Part shown: piece after piece, positions 7,123-9,531 of the stretch
How positions within the stretch are numbered: the first letter of the stretch is position 1
Layout of the letters: the number at the start of each line of letters is the position of its first letter
The notes under the pieces: generated by a model
Seen by the model: only the letters and a program-made list of their open reading frames with translations
Told to the model about the DNA's origin: nothing
Database searches by the model: none
Source: an uncultured Eubacterium sp.
GTDB lineage: Bacteria > Bacillota > Clostridia > Lachnospirales > Lachnospiraceae
Length of the DNA: 9,531 nucleotides
Assembly (NCBI GenBank): GCA_937915825.1
Contig: CALGGT010000094.1
Span: 1-9,531, forward strand
Direction: 5' to 3'
Position numbers and translations under genes: made by a program

Positions 7123-7130
7123 AATTCAAC

Positions 7131-7139
7131 ATCTCCTTT
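7131..7139 (-). promoter_or_regulatory. Ribosome-binding site fixing the GTG start of htpG
   Basis: On the minus strand the sequence AAAGGAGAT lies 8 nt before the GTG at 7120-7122. This near-perfect Shine-Dalgarno spacing, together with the absence of a suitable in-frame ATG nearby, decides the non-ATG start. The leader upstream (7140-7198) is very A-rich on the coding strand; no clear -35/-10 pair and no terminator hairpin is seen in it. Confidence 0.85.
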
Positions 7140-7198
7140 TTTTCTTTTTTAGTTTTTATAATTGTTATTTGCTTCTTTTACACTTTATCTAACACCGT

Positions 7199-8425
7199 TT
7201 ACTTGACCTTACAACTTTTTGAAGCATACCATTCGCTTGCCTTAAAGTCATCCCAGTATTCGTCCAAAATTTGAGGATCTGATTCAACTACAACGTACAT
7301 TCGATACCTTTTTCCGCTTTTTAATTTCTTAAAGTATTTGGTCTCTCTTCTTTTAAATTCATAAAAAATACGGTTGTTGTTAGATAAACATTGAACCATT
7401 CCCAACGGATACACTTCATTCTTTTTAAAATCCTTAGCAAACTCGGTTTTTACTTTTAAAACTCCCTTTGAGGGGCTGGACAATTCCAGTTTCACCCATA
7501 TAGGATATGCAGTGACAGGTCCCCAATTTCTTTTTGGAATTCCGATACAATTGTAACCAGACGTTCTATTATAACTTTTACGTTTGGAGAAATCATCCAT
7601 TTTTGTTATCAAATACCATCCCGCAAAAATATACCCATTTCTCTTAACATGTGGAGGAATATTTATACTCTTTTTCTGAGTATAAGATGTAGGTAGTTTT
7701 CCCGTCTTTTTTCCTCCTAATAGATTATATGTGATTTTAAAATGTTCCGTTTTCAAACGCGCCGTACTTTTAGGGGGTATGACTATTTTTTCCTTGTACT
7801 TGTCCACGTTAATAATTTTTCCGTTACAGGTCCATCTCCCGGGCATGTTATCACTATCATTTCCAGGGGCGTTGGTTACAGATATGGATGAATTGTTTTT
7901 TACTTGGACTAGATTTTTACAACCGGTAAATAACTTATTTGAACATGATTCCAATGATTCAGGTAATGTTAATTTTTTTATACTTTGGACACAAAAAAAT
8001 GCATAAGTTCCTATCTTCTTTACACCTTTGGGAATGTCAAGTTTTTTTATATAATATTGTCCCATAAAGGCATTTTTTCCAATCTCCTCTAGTGAATCCG
8101 GTAGACTTAATGTTTTCATATATAATTTAGTTTCATAACTATCCAAAGAACTGGTGTCTAATTTTGTTATCCCCTCTTTAATGATCACATGATCTGCCCT
8201 TAGCGCCTTTTTATCTTTACGATGGGTATTTAATTCATTCAATTTTTTTACCAATTCATCTTTTTTAAGTGTTCCGGTTCCTGATATTGTTAATGTATCT
8301 GTACTCTCTTCATAGTTTATCTCCAATGCTTCCTCAGCATTTACTTTTATACTCAATCCAAGTGGTACAGACAGAATTACTCCCATAACGATTACAAAAC
8401 ATATATTCTTTATGATTTTTTTCAT
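7199..8425 (-). CDS. Secreted BspA-type leucine-rich repeat protein with InlB-like repeat
   Basis: A 408-aa exported protein. The signal peptide is clear: basic MKKIIKN, a hydrophobic stretch (8-26) and probable cleavage after VNA (28-30). Residues 81-175 hold BspA-type LRR_5 repeats, seen in LSLPDSLEEIGKNAF, LDIPKGVKKIGTYAF and LTLPESLESCSNKLF. Residues about 230-275 form an InlB/Listeria-Bacteroides beta-grasp repeat (ITYNLLGG ... GYIFAGWY). The C-terminal 90 residues resemble a worn FN3 domain of the type common in Lachnospiraceae (KKLKSGKRYRMYVVVE, 365-380). Such modules bind host or bacterial surface molecules; the ligand here is unknown and no sorting signal is present. AAAGGTGAG, 5 nt before the ATG, overlaps the stop codon of the gene upstream, so the two are probably translated in a coupled way. 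The gene is AT-rich compared with htpG. Confidence 0.85.
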   Translation of the reverse strand: MKKIIKNICFVIVMGVILSVPLGLSIKVNAEEALEINYEESTDTLTISGTGTLKKDELVKKLNELNTHRKDKKALRADHVIIKEGITKLDTSSLDSYETKLYMKTLSLPDSLEEIGKNAFMGQYYIKKLDIPKGVKKIGTYAFFCVQSIKKLTLPESLESCSNKLFTGCKNLVQVKNNSSISVTNAPGNDSDNMPGRWTCNGKIINVDKYKEKIVIPPKSTARLKTEHFKITYNLLGGKKTGKLPTSYTQKKSINIPPHVKRNGYIFAGWYLITKMDDFSKRKSYNRTSGYNCIGIPKRNWGPVTAYPIWVKLELSSPSKGVLKVKTEFAKDFKKNEVYPLGMVQCLSNNNRIFYEFKRRETKYFKKLKSGKRYRMYVVVESDPQILDEYWDDFKASEWYASKSCKVK

Positions 8426-8430
8426 GATCG

Positions 8431-8439
8431 CTCACCTTT
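8431..8439 (-). promoter_or_regulatory. Ribosome-binding site overlapping the upstream stop codon
   Basis: On the minus strand AAAGGTGAG shares its first two bases with the TAA stop (8438-8440) of the helveticin-like gene and lies 5 nt before the ATG at 8423-8425. With a gap of only 12 bp between the genes, ribosomes ending on the first gene can restart on the second. Confidence 0.75.
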
Positions 8440-9531
8440 ACTGATATTTCTTTAAACTCCCTTTTAACTTAACAATGTATTGAGGGGTTTTTGTTAACTT
8501 CTCTTTCTTTTTGGATTTTGATTTAGCTTCTATTTGGGACTTTGTTATAATAAACCGGATTCTTTTTCCACTTTTTGATATATGACAACCTTCCAATTCC
8601 AATCCAAACTTTGAAGGAAATACATTGTTCCCATTTAATTTAGGCATTATGACTCTTCTTCTTTTGAATTTAACCTTTGTTTGAGCTTTTTTGTTTAATA
8701 TAACTCTGGAGATCGTTATCTTTTTACCCTTACCTGTATTACCACTGGTTAAATACATCTTCCACTTTCCATTCGACACTTTATAAATCGCCATACCTTG
8801 AAAAGAGCTATTGGGCTGTAAGTTTTTCTTGTTGTATTCGATCTTCATTATAATGGCTTTATCCCGAATCTTTTTACTGGCAAGATTTAACTTTTGTACT
8901 TTATGTTTACCTGTATAAAATCTTTCCTTGATATAATTTAAATCCAGGATAAGAACCGTTCTTTTCTTGAAATTTTTATACTTAATCCATACAGCTAACG
9001 TTGACCCATCTGTGGAAACTGCTCCGTCTAATCGCTGAACTGTTCTTTTCTTTTTATAAAGATACTTGTATCCTGTAATAATTCTTATATCAAATTTGCT
9101 TTTTAATAATTTATAAGCAATCTTATTTAACCCGTTATATCCTTCTTTTTCAAAAACATCCCCATCTGCAAAAACAATTTTTCTTCCAAACGCCCCCTTT
9201 TTCTTCTTCTTTTCTTTCTTTGTTTCTGCAGTTAACACATATTTTCTTTGTGTATTGCCTTTCTTTGTTGTTACATCAAATTTCCCAAAAGTCTGACCAT
9301 GGGCAAAATTTGGCATTGTCAGGCAATTCTTACGTGTCACTTTTACATTGTCACTGTTTTCGGATTTACACATATAGACACGATCTGAATCCTTCGGATG
9401 ATACATCGAATAAAAATTTTTGCCATCTTCTAAATAGCTTTGCATAGCAAGAACAGCCCCACCATTCTTTTTCTTAGAAGCTGGTTTTACAAATTTAATC
9501 TTTTTATATATTTTAGGTCTCAATTTTACAG
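8438..9531 (-). CDS. Helveticin J-like protein, 5' end cut by the window edge
   Basis: At least 364 residues. A start at TTG (9521-9523) is possible but unlikely: the frame stays open to the window edge and no signal sequence or ribosome-binding site is visible, so the true start probably lies beyond 9531. Counting from that TTG, the order of motifs matches the helveticin J (class III bacteriocin) family: NFAHGQTF (72-79), RLDGAVSTDGSTL (164-176), SFQGMAIY (240-247) with MYLTSG (256-261), and LELEGCHI (308-315). In helveticin J the corresponding stretches are a GHTQTW-like motif, an AEAAVS-like motif, an IQGYD-like motif and an EVESI-like motif. The family is predicted to form a beta-propeller, and helveticin J kills related lactobacilli. 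This protein is strongly basic, with lysine runs such as 102-109. It may be a killing factor or a wall-binding protein; activity cannot be judged from sequence. Confidence 0.6.
   Translation of the reverse strand, partial: VKLRPKIYKKIKFVKPASKKKNGGAVLAMQSYLEDGKNFYSMYHPKDSDRVYMCKSENSDNVKVTRKNCLTMPNFAHGQTFGKFDVTTKKGNTQRKYVLTAETKKEKKKKKGAFGRKIVFADGDVFEKEGYNGLNKIAYKLLKSKFDIRIITGYKYLYKKKRTVQRLDGAVSTDGSTLAVWIKYKNFKKRTVLILDLNYIKERFYTGKHKVQKLNLASKKIRDKAIIMKIEYNKKNLQPNSSFQGMAIYKVSNGKWKMYLTSGNTGKGKKITISRVILNKKAQTKVKFKRRRVIMPKLNGNNVFPSKFGLELEGCHISKSGKRIRFIITKSQIEAKSKSKKKEKLTKTPQYIVKLKGSLKKYQ

Noticed and set aside
7123..7198. CIRCE or other heat-shock operator upstream of htpG.
   Set aside because: No TTAGCACTC/GAGTGCTAA inverted repeat or clear -35/-10 pair is visible in the 76-bp gap.
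9521..9523. TTG as the true start of the helveticin-like gene.
   Set aside because: The reading frame continues open to the window edge, no Shine-Dalgarno is visible in the few bases available, and an expected signal sequence is missing, so the start most likely lies outside.

Overview
The window reads as a chromosomal segment of a Gram-positive anaerobe of the Clostridia, most likely Lachnospiraceae. The evidence is indirect: the HtpG has the Lachnospiraceae-style sequence and linkers, the secreted proteins combine transglutaminase, FN3, bacterial Ig-like, BspA-type LRR and InlB-type modules typical of that family, the ribosome-binding sites are strong GGAGG-like sites, and GC content is moderate. 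No marker gene settles the genus.

Layout, left to right. Positions 1-332 contain no convincing gene. Bases 20-230 form a dense set of nested inverted repeats that looks like a structured RNA, possibly the omega-RNA/right end of an IS200/IS605-type (tnpB) element whose coding part would lie outside the window. It is followed at once by a strong sigma-A promoter (TTGACA, 17 bp, extended -10 TAAAAT) and by a 789-aa P-type cation ATPase of the PEGL/CtpE-like type (333-2702, +). A separate promoter then drives a tRNA-Thr(CGT) gene (2813-2885, +) with an unusual hairpin leader. The plus-strand block ends in a T-run.

From 2922 to the right edge everything is on the minus strand. In transcription order (right to left) there is a helveticin-J-like protein cut off by the window edge (8438-9531), a secreted BspA-type LRR/InlB-repeat protein (7199-8425), the Hsp90 chaperone HtpG (5038-7122, GTG start), and a large secreted transglutaminase-like protein with FN3 and Ig-like domains (2922-4967). 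Gaps are 12, 76 and 70 bp and I see no obvious intrinsic terminator between them, so they could form one transcript. The first pair is the most tightly linked: the downstream ribosome-binding site overlaps the upstream stop codon.

The right-hand pair is visibly more AT-rich and lysine-rich than the ATPase and htpG, which suggests an acquired or fast-evolving module. The most interesting items are the structured RNA at the left, the helveticin-like/LRR gene pair at the right, and the tRNA-Thr leader that resembles a decayed tRNA 3' half. All assignments come from reading the sequence; no database search was run.
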